A stretch of 64,000 bases of DNA from positions 124,001 through 188,000 of the forward strand of contig SWBL01000025.1 in the NCBI GenBank assembly GCA_024195585.1, given 5' to 3'. Positions within the stretch are counted from its first letter, which is position 1, and each line of letters begins with the position of its first letter. The notes under the pieces were generated by a model. It was not told where the DNA came from, ran no database searches, and worked only from the letters and a program-made list of their open reading frames with translations. Below, in pieces: positions 34,918 through 44,938 of the stretch. The translations under genes and the position numbers were made by a program. This DNA comes from Aureobasidium sp. EXF-3400 (taxonomy: Eukaryota; Ascomycota; Dothideomycetes; Dothideales; Saccotheciaceae).

Positions 34918-37080
34918 TCATACCGCGACTCCAAGTCCTTCCAGCACCACTCTGGTCATGGCCACGACCTTTTCTTCCTCCAGCCTGTTGGCGACGAGCT
35001 GCAGACTCACTGGCATCCCATGAACCGCTTCTGCATTGTCTGTCTCGAAAATTAGCATATGCAGTCGTCGGCTGGCTGTGAGCCACTCACATTCTGCGTG
35101 GATCTGTGCATCCACCTGCGACAACGGCTTGGTGCCCGATTCCGCCTTGTCCAGCTGCTTGTCCGCCTCTATTCCACACGGGAAAGACACGGCTGAGTAG
35201 TCAAGAATGTTGAACACACCCTGTTCCTAAGTTAGTAATTGTCGCTCTTGGTGTACTCTTTTGGCCTGAAGATCATACCGTGTAGCCTACGTGTTTGAAC
35301 TTGCCGTGTTCTACAGACGCGAAAGGTGTTGTTGGGCCTATCAGAGTCAATAAGTCAGTTCCAGATTACAAGCTCAAACAGTCACACTTACACAAAATCC
35401 CGTCGAGACCTGCTTGGGTCCATCGGTCAAGGTAATCCTTGCACAGTTTCGTTCTCTGTGCTTGGAGCTGCCACATTGCATGCACTCCTATTTCTTGCGC
35501 CTCAGAATATGCCTGCATCTCCTCTCTGAATGGTTCGTCTACCGGAGCCAGGATATTTCTCACTGACTTGGCTCCATCTGCAAGGAAGAATTTCCCCTAT
35601 CATATGTGTTAGCGACAGACCGCCACTGCAATCAGCCCTTCACTTACAAGCAGATCCACTGCTTCTTCATGCAATTCCGGTTGCCAGTCAACAATCTCAT
35701 GGCCGGCTTGCTGCAGTTTCTCAACTGCATGCTTGAGCGCCCGACGCACTGGAGGAGTAGGTCTAGAACATTGTGATTAGCTTCATCCCTAAAATCCGAG
35801 GGTTGCCTTGTCTTACACCACTATGCCGTCGTTCCAGATGACGCCCAGTCGCAGCTTACGACCTACATCGACAGACCGCCAGGGAATGGGCAAACACTTT
35901 GGATCAAGCTTCCAAGGCTCTGTATCTACAACGTTTTTTGCGAAGAACTCGATGGCGTCCAGACTACGAGCCATGGGCCCGTTGACGGAGTTGACTGCTT
36001 CTTGCCCGGACAACCCACTGGCCGCTAAGATTGTAGGGAATCTGCCGAACGATGGTCTCAAGGTGAAGATGCCAGTGCAAGCTGCAGGTATACGCAAAGA
36101 TCCACCTATGGGCCACAGTCAGTAACTCAAAAATTACGGCTTTCCGACCCTCCGCGTGTACTAGAAGGCGTTCAGATTGTAGCTGTAAGAATGCACAGTG
36201 TTTATCCAAACCAGGAGTGTAGCCATAGAGATGCCCTAAAATGACATATCTCTGGAAATCGCACTCTTCCGCAAGGTACTGTGCACTTTTGCAGCTCCAA
36301 CGTGACACTCCCTGGCATCTGGAGAATCCCTCGACTCACCAATATCCGTGCCAACACCAAGCACACTGCCGCCGAACCTGATCAATGCACTTTCGCCTCC
36401 GCTCGACCCACCGCTCGTGAGCTTCCTGTTGCGAGGAGACACGGTGCGTCCAAACGTGTTGTTCACAGACTCTGCAATCATCATCGCTGCAAATAAGAGG
36501 TCAGCAAGTCTCCTCATATCAAGTATTAGGACAACTGACCAGTAGGAACGTTCGTCTTGACATAGAGCACCGCTCCTGCTTTGGTCAACAAATCGACCAA
36601 GACCGTGTTGTAAGTCGCCGGCTTATCTACCCAAGCCACAAATCCAATGGTCGAGTCCTTGCCGATGATGTTGAAATTATCCTTGAGCGATATAGGAAGG
36701 CCATGAAGGGGACCAACAGGCTTTCCGGTTTTTGCCAGATGATCATCAAGAGCCTTTGCTCTCTCCAGTGCCTCAGGAAACAAAGTCTCGCTCAAGCAGT
36801 TCGTCAACTGATGACACACAGCAGCTCGTTTCGAGAACGCTTGAGCGACATCGGCTGCTTTCCATGTACCACTGTGAATTTGCTGGAGCAGCTCGGGGAG
36901 CTTGGCAGATGTGTACTTCAACTCTTTGTCGGTGAAGAACCCACTATCTTGCGGGAACCCTGTGACATCCAATTGGGATTCTGGAGGTAAGAGGTCGGTT
37001 GGTACACGCCACTCCTTCGGGATAGATTCGAGCAGCGCTGCCTGCTTTGCCTTTGAGATATCCTGCCAGTTGCGTGTCAT
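34918..37080 (-). CDS. Acetamidase / general amidase (amdS-type, amidase signature family)
   Basis: Eight exons: 37080-36540, 36486-36340, 36105-35817, 35762-35648, 35596-35392, 35337-35279, 35220-35091, 35039-34918; 535 residues, near the 548 of Aspergillus AmdS. The Ser-Ser-Lys triad is visible: Lys133 in SLKDN, Ser208/209 in TSGGSSGGE, Ser232 in GTDIGGSLR. The family hydrolyses amides such as acetamide to acid plus ammonia in the cytosol. The second intron (36106-36339) is 234 nt, while the other six are 51-58 nt, and it splits the codon of Gly230, two residues before the nucleophile. The last intron uses acceptor AGACAG at 35040; reading through it also stays open but breaks the conserved AEYNAEAVHGMP join. 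It diverges from an MFS permease across a GATA-rich promoter. Confidence 0.93.
36106..36339 (-). repeat. Candidate introner-like element (copy A), long hairpin intron of the acetamidase gene
   Basis: The intron is 234 nt, four times its neighbours. It starts GTGAGTCGAG and ends CCCATAG, in phase 1 within a Gly codon. It contains an imperfect inverted repeat with arms at 36181-36199 and 36278-36295; on the sense strand these read AGCTGCAAAAGTGCACAGT and ACTGTGCATTCTTACAGCT. Inside, AGAGAT/ATCTCT and GAGTG/CACTC continue the stem. The arms and flanks resemble the intron at 37801-38014 and a sequence at 52478-52592. Introner-like elements, described in several Dothideomycetes, are long hairpin introns present in many copies; membership is inferred. 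Confidence 0.6.
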
Positions 37081-37519
37081 GTTGGTACGTCGTTTGAACT
37101 TCGAACTCTATACTGAAGTCTCTCACGGCCATCCATGACACGTAGTGGACCTTTATAAGCCCCGCACGTGATGATCGCTGCCCGCGGCCTATCTACCGTC
37201 GATCGCCGCGGCAGCGGGCAACCCTGTCTCATATCTGCCCTATCTTTTGCCCCACAAAGCTTGGCAACCCACCTTAAACCACCTTGATCTTACCAGCCGA
37301 GGGTTTTTCTCTCCATTGGACTCCAAGAGCTGCCCTTCGACACTATACATTGATAAGGCAACTATTCTTATCATTCGACAATCTGTGCCGCTGTGCATCT
37401 CATGGCCTATCTCGATACGCCTGCTTTCTCACTGCGTTGACCATATAAGATGAAGTAACGAACGACATCTTTACACTACACATCTAAATCAATCATTAGA
37501 CCATTTTCTGGAGAACAAG
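37081..37519. promoter_or_regulatory. Bidirectional promoter with five HGATAR sites (AreA/NIT2-type)
   Basis: Only 439 bp separate the start codons of the acetamidase (left) and the MFS permease (right). HGATAR sites occur at 37189-37194, 37240-37245, 37351-37356, 37368-37373 and 37407-37412; the two central ones read TGATAA on opposite strands 11 bp apart. TATA-like sequences are CTTTATAAG near 37151 on the acetamidase side and CATATAAG near 37442 on the permease side. GATA factors AreA/NIT2 switch on amidase and permease genes when good nitrogen sources are absent. Joint nitrogen control is inferred. Confidence 0.6.
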
Positions 37520-39271
37520 ATGGCAATTGCTGCCAAGTTCAGAGAGTACCTGAGCCCTGGAGGTACTTCTCAAGGAGAGAGAAAGCTAGTGCAGAAGCTT
37601 GACTTTTTCATCTTAACGTTTTGTTGCTTGATGTACTTCTTGAATTATGTGAGTAGTCACGTTCGCTGGTATAGGTGCTCGGCTAATATGTACTTAGCTT
37701 GATCGTAGCAATCTCACCAATGCTTATGTATCTGGAATGAAAGAAGACCTCAATTTTAAGGGAAATGAGCTCACACAGATCAATACTGTTTTCACTGTCG
37801 GTGAGTCATGACCTCCCACTCTCCTCCCACAAAGCTCGAGAGCGTAGTCCTCGCTGTGGAAATGCACAAAGGCTTCGAGGAACAGGATAGTTTCCATCGA
37901 GAAGCAACATTATCCTGGGGTCTGCAAACCATTGCATTTTTATAGCTACATGCGCTGCAAGCGTTTGTACATGAGAAGACATGCTCTGATAGTATGGCTG
38001 ACATGTCAAAACAGGGTACGTGATAGGTCAGATTCCATCAAATCTTGCCCTCTACTATATCCGACCACGCCTATTTTTCCCTTCCATGATGATCGTCTGG
38101 GGTTGCTTGACCATGATCACGGCTACCACCCACAATCCTCAATCGATCATGGCCATTCGTTTCTTCCAAGCATTGGCAGAGTCGAGCACCTTTGTCGGCA
38201 CACACTATATCCTTGGAGCCTGGTATACGGAACGAGAACTCGGCAAACGCAGCGGGATTTTTACAGCGTCTGGTCTCGCAGGTACCATGATCGGCGGGTT
38301 CCTGCAAACAGGCATCCACTCTTCTATGGACGGTCTTCAAGGACTAGCTGGCTGGAGATGGCTTTTCATTATAGATGGAATTATCTGCATCCCTGTAGCC
38401 ATCTATGGCTTCCTCTTGTTCCCTGACACTCCGCAAACGACCAGAGTGCCGTACCTATCTGAAGCCGAGCGCGAACTTGCTCGTTCCCGCGTCCCTCGTC
38501 ATGTCCAACGCGCACCCTTTAACTGGGCCTTCGTCAAACGTGTCTTTGGTTCCTGGTACTTTTACGGCTTTGTTATACTTTGGGTGTTAGCGGGTGAAGT
38601 GGAGTCGTTCTCTTCAAACTCTCTTCTCGCTCTTTACATGAAAGCACATAAAGGCAAGTACACAGTCTCGCAACTTAACAACTATCCAACAGGTGTACCA
38701 GCCGTGGGCATTATATCCACACTCTTCTGGGCCACACTTACGGACTTCCTGGGTGGTAAGAGGTATCTTGTTGGATATTGGATTGGTATCACTGGTGTCA
38801 TCACCTCGGCCATGATTCTTGCACCTTCTGCCACTACGGCATCGACGTTTGCGGCTTACTACTGGGCTGGCTCTGTCTACGCATGTAAGTCTCTCCGCTG
38901 TCTGCGTCTTCTACATATTGCTGACCCATTCTGTAGGTCAAGCTACCTTCTTCGCCTGGGCAAACGATGCTTTACGTTACGAGGAAGACAGTCTTCGTGC
39001 CGTTGTTATAGCTTCCATGAACGCTTTTAGTGGCGCTGTGAATGCGTGGTGGTCAATCGTGTTCTATTCGGCGAACTTTGCTCCAAAGTTCACTCGAGGA
39101 ATGTGGGCAATGATTGGATGTTCTATCGCTCTGGCCATCTGGACAGCAGGAGTTACATGGATGTGTGCAAGGACAGAAAAGAAGAGGATCAGTCAAGGAG
39201 TAGAGACCTACAATGGTGATACTGGTGACGAGGTAGTCAGTGTTGATGGACTGGGTACCGAGAAGGCCTAA
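37520..39271 (+). CDS. MFS permease, Dal5/Fen2 (anion:cation symporter) family
   Basis: Four exons, 37520-37648, 37698-37800, 38015-38884 and 38937-39271, give 478 residues. About twelve membrane segments are visible, starting with [40 protein letters not shown] and [24 protein letters not shown] are signatures of the Dal5/Tna1/Fen2 group, importers of allantoate, nicotinate and pantothenate at the plasma membrane. The N-terminus resembles Fen2/Liz1 most, so pantothenate is one option; the shared promoter with an acetamidase favours an amide- or ureide-linked substrate. The second intron (37801-38014) is 214 nt against 49 and 52 for the others. Substrate is not decidable from sequence. Confidence 0.9.
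37801..38014 (+). repeat. Candidate introner-like element (copy B), long hairpin intron of the permease gene
   Basis: A 214-nt intron starts GTGAGTCATG and ends AAAACAG, in phase 1 within the Gly of VGYVIG. Imperfect arms lie at 37852-37872 (CGCTGTGGAAATGCACAAAG) and 37929-37946 (CCATTGCATTTTTATAGC), with an inner stem AGGATA/TATCCT. The 3' arm and its flank (GCATTTTTATAGCTACA) match copy A's (GCATTCTTACAGCTACA) at 15 of 17 positions in the same sense orientation. The loop side also shares a CCAGGA-like core. Confidence 0.6.
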
Positions 39272-40307
39272 AATAGGGTTACAATTTCAGAATCAATCTG
39301 ACAAGTTTGTTCTCCATCTGGGTCGATGTTAGAATGCTTCCATGATCACGCTCGTATCTCAGAAAGAACTGTGCATACTGCTAATGCATGAACGCACCAA
39401 CTATTCGATACGAGAGAAGGCTGAATAAAGAATTTCCATGGAACAGTATGTCGATCATTCGTGTTTTCTTTCTACGGCATGGGATCTCGTAGTGGCTATA
39501 AAAATGCAGGAGACTCCAGAGTCGAATAATAACCGTAAAGAGAGTTTATCTTGGACCGTCTGTATACTGTGACTGTTTTTGTATGGAATGCTGTTCATTT
39601 TTGTTGTGTGTGAATATGCTACTAGTCGCTGTGAGAGAAGATTTGAATATTCGATGACTAGTTTGGTAGGAGCTCGAGGTGCTCCAAACCTTCTTTCCAC
39701 AAGTTCGGTAGATGCCTTTTAGCTGTTTCTCGGTTCATTTGCTCGTCAAGATCCTTTACATTGCTCTTGCCCAGCCTTTGCGTCAACAAGTTCATCTCGT
39801 TTCTGTTGAGCTTCCTGTATTACGTCAAGTCTTGATGACAATCTTCTCCGAGAGGAGCAACATGATTTACTGACCACTCGTGCCATGATGGTATATTTCC
39901 CATCCTTGTCCGTTGTGCTGTTCTCAAGTGGCACTGGAAAGATTTGATGAAGCATGAATATAACGTTGAATTTGATGTGCTTGACACTATGCCTCAAAAC
40001 TTGCTTCAAAGTCTGATTGTTTTCTCCTTGATTTTTGTTTCTGTCTACCATTTTTGCTCAATACTTGCGTTCCTGAATCTCCTCATCTCAATTGTGGTAG
40101 CTGCACCGTTGTTTCTCCTTATCTTTCGTACCTGACCTTTACTCTGATAAGGTCGTATCGTCCTGCGAATCATTCTGGATCAAATTAAGCACCATACCCT
40201 AGTTCGTCTCTGAGAAAAGCAAAAGTAGGATTACACCACCAGGGCGATCAACCTCCAATTGCTCCATACCTGATCCAACCGGGTGTACCAATAGTCCAAG
40301 GAGCATA
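39272..40307. other. Intergenic, convergent; one weak small frame
   Basis: The permease and the HSP70-like gene end toward each other. A weak small frame is listed separately at 39746-40051. GTGGCTATAAAAATGCAG at 39493-39510 recalls the arms of the hairpin introns, but no convincing second arm was found. Confidence 0.4.
39746..40051 (-). CDS. Small hypothetical frame, doubtful
   Basis: From the ATG at 40051 an open frame of 101 codons runs to 39746. A possible 57-nt intron (GTCAGT..TACAG, about 39813-39869) would shorten it to roughly 82 residues without changing the frame. The product is basic and helical (TLKQVLRHSVKHIKFNVIF). No family is recognised, and it may be a chance frame in a 3' region. 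Confidence 0.25.
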   Translation of the reverse strand: MVDRNKNQGENNQTLKQVLRHSVKHIKFNVIFMLHQIFPVPLENSTTDKDGKYTIMARVVSKSCCSSRRRLSSRLDVIQEAQQKRDELVDAKAGQEQCKGS

Positions 40308-42286
40308 TCACTGCTCGTAGTCGGCTCTGGCAGTGCCAACGACGTCCTGTCCAACTCTCACGTCGAACAACAGACCGCCAGGGCCGAAAGTGAGACCCAC
40401 GCTGTGGGAGAGGAACACATACTTGTTGGCCTGTGTAGTCTTGCGTGTCTTCCAACTCTTGCGAGGTACACTGCTCAGATCAGCATTGATGCTGCAAAGC
40501 TTGCGAGTCTTCTCTGTAGGAACAAACTCCAGAGGTGCCTCGTCTTCGTCGCTGACGATCATGGTGACAATCTCGCTCTCAGTGGCTTCCTTGCCAGTGA
40601 TGTAGAATGGCATAGAGATGCATTTGTCAGAGATCATGGACTGACCCTTGAAGACGTGCCATTGAATCACGTTGTCGGCGTACCAAGCTTCCTCGTCGGC
40701 GTCCCAGGTTCTGCAGGCCAGACTGTGGGTACCTTCCTCCCAGTAAACACGTGTGAGGACACCGTAGTGTCTTCTGGCGATGCGGCTCTTGACAATCGAA
40801 GCGCCTTCCAGACGATGGATTAGTGCACCAACTGCAACAGCCGACCAGGCGTGCTTGGGCTTGACGACCTCAAATCCAGGGGCGACAGCGGAGAAGGTGT
40901 TTTTGATGTCACGCGCCAACATCTTTGACATGCCGAACCCTCCCACCAAAATTACGCCTCTGGGGTGCTTGCCTTTCTCTGACAACGCTTCATACTGGGC
41001 GTGGATGAGTATCAGGGTAGACTCAACGACAGGGCGATGGATTTCCGTGAGATCCAGAGTAGACAGGTTGATCTTGTTGTCCTCGATATCGGCATCAGGA
41101 TCATCGGTGGCGTTCCAGAGCGGAATGGGATAGTTTTTTTCAGGAAATCTCTCAGGGTCAAAGTCTCGCTTGGTGCGGTCTTCAAAGTGCTTCAGGCATT
41201 GCGCCCATGCTTCGCTGTGCTTCTGAATGTACGTTTCGAAAGCTCTAGCACCCATTCTCGATTTGACGTAAGCCTGGAAACGCATGTTGATGAGACCGCT
41301 ACCGCAAACGTCACCGTCGCCTGGGACGACCTCTTCGATAGAGAGTGGCGATGTTGACATGATCTCGTAGGAGATGAGATCGACAGTGCCTAGGTGCAAA
41401 AGTAGAGTCAGCGTGCTTATCGTATGAGAAATAATGCAATTTTGTGTACCTCCACCTGCGTCACAGACGATCCAGATATCCTTTTCGATGGCGCTAGCAC
41501 CTTCCACAGTGTTGAGAGCGCAAAGGGCGGCAGCTTCAGGCTCAGTGATCATGGACAAGTTGTCGTTCTCGTTCATGCCAGCTAAGATTGCGGCCTTCAT
41601 GGTAGCATCCTTAGCTGCATCTGACCAGACGGCGGGGACAGTGAGAATGAACTCGATCGGTGCAGAAGCAAACAGTGTCTGGCCAAACTGCCACTCGAGC
41701 TGCTCCAGGACATGGTCCTTCAGATGAACGAGATAGTCGGCAGCTGCTTGGACGGCAGTCCTGTGAGATCCTCTGAGCCGAGCTTCGAGATCTCTGCGTG
41801 AGACGTACTCCGGCAACTGCTGGCTTGGATCAAGTAGAAGCTTGACAAACTGGATATGCTCCTTGTCCAGGTTCACTTCGAAACCCCACTCGACGACTTC
41901 GGTTTTGGTCTGACTCACGAAGAGCGTATCTGGGTCACTGCCAGCGCGTCTCTTGCGCGAGCCTTTGGGCTGAGTGGTGTCTTCAGCGGAGATCTCATAT
42001 CTTAGAAGTGTAGGAACTTTTTCGCAGTCGTCGCCGCCCATCCATCTACAGTTGCATTAGCTGGTGAGACAATGTTCACGACGATTTTGACATACCCGGT
42101 GATAGGCTCTAACTTCTCATGGGGCTCAGGTTTGCCAGAGAAAGTGGCAGAAGAACTGTAATAGTGTCAGTGAGTTGCTTTCAAATTTGTAGTCAAGGTG
42201 AGTCCTTACGCCGAGTAGGTGCTTCCGAGGTCAATCGAAACGATGATGGTGCCATTGGGCCTGATCGATCTACGGTCTCTGACCAT
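40308..42286 (-). CDS. HSP70-like ATPase of filamentous fungi (no classical substrate-binding domain)
   Basis: Exons 42286-42210, 42155-42096, 42045-41450 and 41389-40308 give 604 residues; introns are 54, 50 and 60 nt. The actin-like ATPase fold is shown by phosphate motif 1 (IIVSIDLGSTYSA), phosphate motif 2 (CDAGGGTVDLISYE, completed only after splicing the third intron), connector TEPEAAALCAL and adenosine motif GVILVGGFGMS. The C-terminal ~170 residues do not resemble the peptide-binding domain of DnaK. An internal GSRKRRAGSD patch follows the first 40 residues. Such proteins are expanded in moulds, related to animal HSPA12, and have no settled client or co-chaperone. Confidence 0.88.
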
Positions 42287-43148
42287 CGTTCTGAGAGATC
42301 CTTTGTTGGTCAAGGAGAGACCGTAGGTAGATGCAAAAGAGGATCTTGATGAAGAAAGAGAGATCCTTGGTGAACAAAGAATCTTAGAGATGAAAAAGAG
42401 TGAGAGCGATAATTGTAGCGAAGTGCAGAGAAGTAAGTGGCAGTGCGAAGTGACGTTAGTGGAGACGAAGCGATGCGCAAAGCGAGAGTGAACGACAATA
42501 GATGTAAACAAGCAAGCTTTAGAGAGGGACGAAGTGAACGGGGGCTCGTGGAGAACAGTCTTCTCCACGACAACAAGAGTAAATCGATGTACTGTCTGAC
42601 TGCATAATATTGTTGCAAGCGCAGGTTTTGCCGTGGAAATACTTTGAGATATCCCTCTCTGTGCATATTACTCGTCATTCAGAAAGTATCATGCATTCTA
42701 TAGCCAACTTGTCTCTCATATACGAGAGAGGACTACTTGGCCCTTGATATATCTAAAATTTGTTCAACGTGAAGAAAGCTATCGGGCAGATAAGAAGTGA
42801 AATCTTAATGTATCTAAGATAGTGGAGATGACCAACAGCGTGAATCAGGGGAGCAAGTGGCAGTGTATAATGTGACATTGATGGGAAAGGAGAGTAATTG
42901 GAGTGAGAAAAAAGTCTGTGGATGTGAATAAGCCGGAAGGGGACAGATCAAGAGTGAAGAGTGATGAATTCTTGGAGACTCACTCGGGTCGTCCTCAATG
43001 CAGTAGTATTGTTGGCCTATTGTTGATTGGCCTATTGTTCGCTTATTGTTCGCCTATTGCACACAGTCCCTCTCTGTCTCTCTCTTTCCCTCTCTCTTCT
43101 TCTCATCTACCGTTACCGACATCCAATCTGGAAATATCGACATCAGCC
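42287..43148. other. Divergent promoter region
   Basis: Holds the promoters of the HSP70-like gene (left) and the coiled-coil gene (right). The right end is CT-rich (43065-43100), a common fungal 5' leader feature. Short repeats are listed separately. Confidence 0.4.
43016..43059. repeat. Imperfect tandem repeat of CCTATTGTT
   Basis: CCTATTGTT occurs at 43016-43024 and 43031-43039, a variant GCTTATTGTT at 43041-43050 and a partial CCTATTG at 43053-43059. ATTGG between units is a reversed CCAAT core. It lies about 100 bp before the coiled-coil gene start. Confidence 0.55.
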
Positions 43149-44938
43149 ATGGTACCTACGACTCGCAAGCAGCGTCAGCTGCTCAATGCACTCGAGATTC
43201 AGTAACGTTTTGCATGCCACTGAAGCAAGACGCAAATAGCTAACAACGGGCTCACAGGCGTACAAGTCCAGTGCAAACCCAAGAACACGAAAGAATGCAA
43301 GCTACGATAAACGAACTGAGAGAAGAAATCGAAACCCTCAAGAAAGAGAAGAAATCGCTCAAGACAGCCAATGCAAGAATCAAGAAACAAAAAGATGGCA
43401 TCAAGAAATCGAAGAAAGAGACGAAGGGCGCCCTGCAGATGAAGTGCAAAGTCACGGAGAAGGCAGCGCAAAAACTGCAGAAGGATATCGAAGATTACAT
43501 GGCTCAGCTCGAGACTAAAGACCAACAACTCCAAGAACAAAATCAGCAGCTCGAAGAACAAGACAAACGATACAACGCTTTACTGGAAGAGGATGACGAG
43601 GACCGTGCCAAGTTGGTCGACCTGAACGAAAAACTCATGCGACAGGTTGCAGGTTCGTCCAGGATGGACTACCAGGTCAGAGACGAGGCACTTCGCGACG
43701 CCATGGACTCTACTTACACGGCCATTCATGATTGCTTCTATAATCTACTCCGCAAGAAAGGACCCAGTCACGCGACCAGTCAACACTTGGAACCATACCC
43801 AATCAATTTCTCTGCAGACATCGATGTCAGTCTTGCAGAATGGCAGGAGGATCTTGACACATACGTGCCCGGCCACAAGGACAACAACAAAAAGGACAAA
43901 CTGTACCTCTGCATTGCGACAGTGGGTCGGGTCCTGGTCGCTGCTGTCAAGGCAGAAATGGTTTTCGGCTACCCCTGCACCGATCAGATTGAAGCCGCTA
44001 CAATTTGCTGGAAGCAAATGCCTGGTAAGGACACACTATCAGCTATTTCAAGACGAAGAGAGATGACTAATATACTTTGCAGAACCTCGGAATCGCGAGG
44101 CACGAAAGAGGATTGTGCAATGGCTCTCGCTCACCAAAGATATCCTTACGGACAAGGACCGAGCAATGATGAAAAGCGCGCAGAAGACACTCTTGGAAGA
44201 GGTCTTGGACAAATCACAGGAACTCCTGGAGGGACTGACAGATCTCAAAGTCGATGTCAGCATCCGCGATGAGCTCTCAGACGCCCTGGCGCCATTCTTA
44301 GAGACCATGTGCATGCTTCCTTATCAGAAATGGCAGTCCAGTCTCGAGATGGTTCACGCAATCGACGAAGGAGATTGGACCCCCTTGGACCCTACAGAGA
44401 TGGAGGGTGAATATGCTGAAAAGACTGGATGGGTCAAGGCTTCCCTGTTCCCGCAGCTCTGCCGCATCCAGGGAGATGGCCCAGATGAGGTAAGCAGTAT
44501 GAAAGATCGTATCGCTGGCAATTGCCTAACCACACTCAGGACTTGCGCCGTACCGTCGTCTACAAAGCCAGAGTCGCAGTCGTGCCTGAACTCCCCAACC
44601 TGATCGAAGAAGACACGGAGATGACGGAGGATATTGTTGCTGAGACTCACACTGATCTTGAGTCATCGAAGAGTCCCACAGAGGGAGCCGCAAGTAAGAG
44701 CTTGGAGACTGTTGAGTTGGAACTGGAGGGAGAAGAGGAATCGACCGAAACCCAGAGTCATGTTCAAGAGGAGGATCTCGAGGAGGATGTTGGTGAATCC
44801 ATGGAGGAGGATTTGGTGATCGATCTCACCCAGGAAGAAGAAGATCTCAGAACTCCCGACAGAGGATTTTCGGAGACTGTGATTCCTGATTCCTTCGACC
44901 GAGCTGAGTCGGTTGACAGCCAAGGTTGGCCGAATTAG
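43149..44938 (+). CDS. Coiled-coil protein with C-terminal SUMO-interaction-like motif
   Basis: Exons 43149-43201, 43258-44024, 44083-44489 and 44540-44938 give 541 residues; introns are 56, 58 and 50 nt. Residues ~20-150 are a highly charged coiled coil (ATINELREEIETLKKEKKSL, QLETKDQQLQEQNQQLEEQD). The middle ~250 residues look globular and helical (YTAIHDCFYNLLRKKG, LCIATVGRVLVAAVKAEM, EARKRIVQWLSLTKDIL, PYQKWQSSLEMVHAID). The last ~120 are very acidic and contain LVIDLTQEEEDL, the hydrophobic-plus-acidic pattern of a SUMO-interacting motif. A SUMO-linked nuclear scaffold role is inferred only. I do not recognise the family. Confidence 0.78.
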
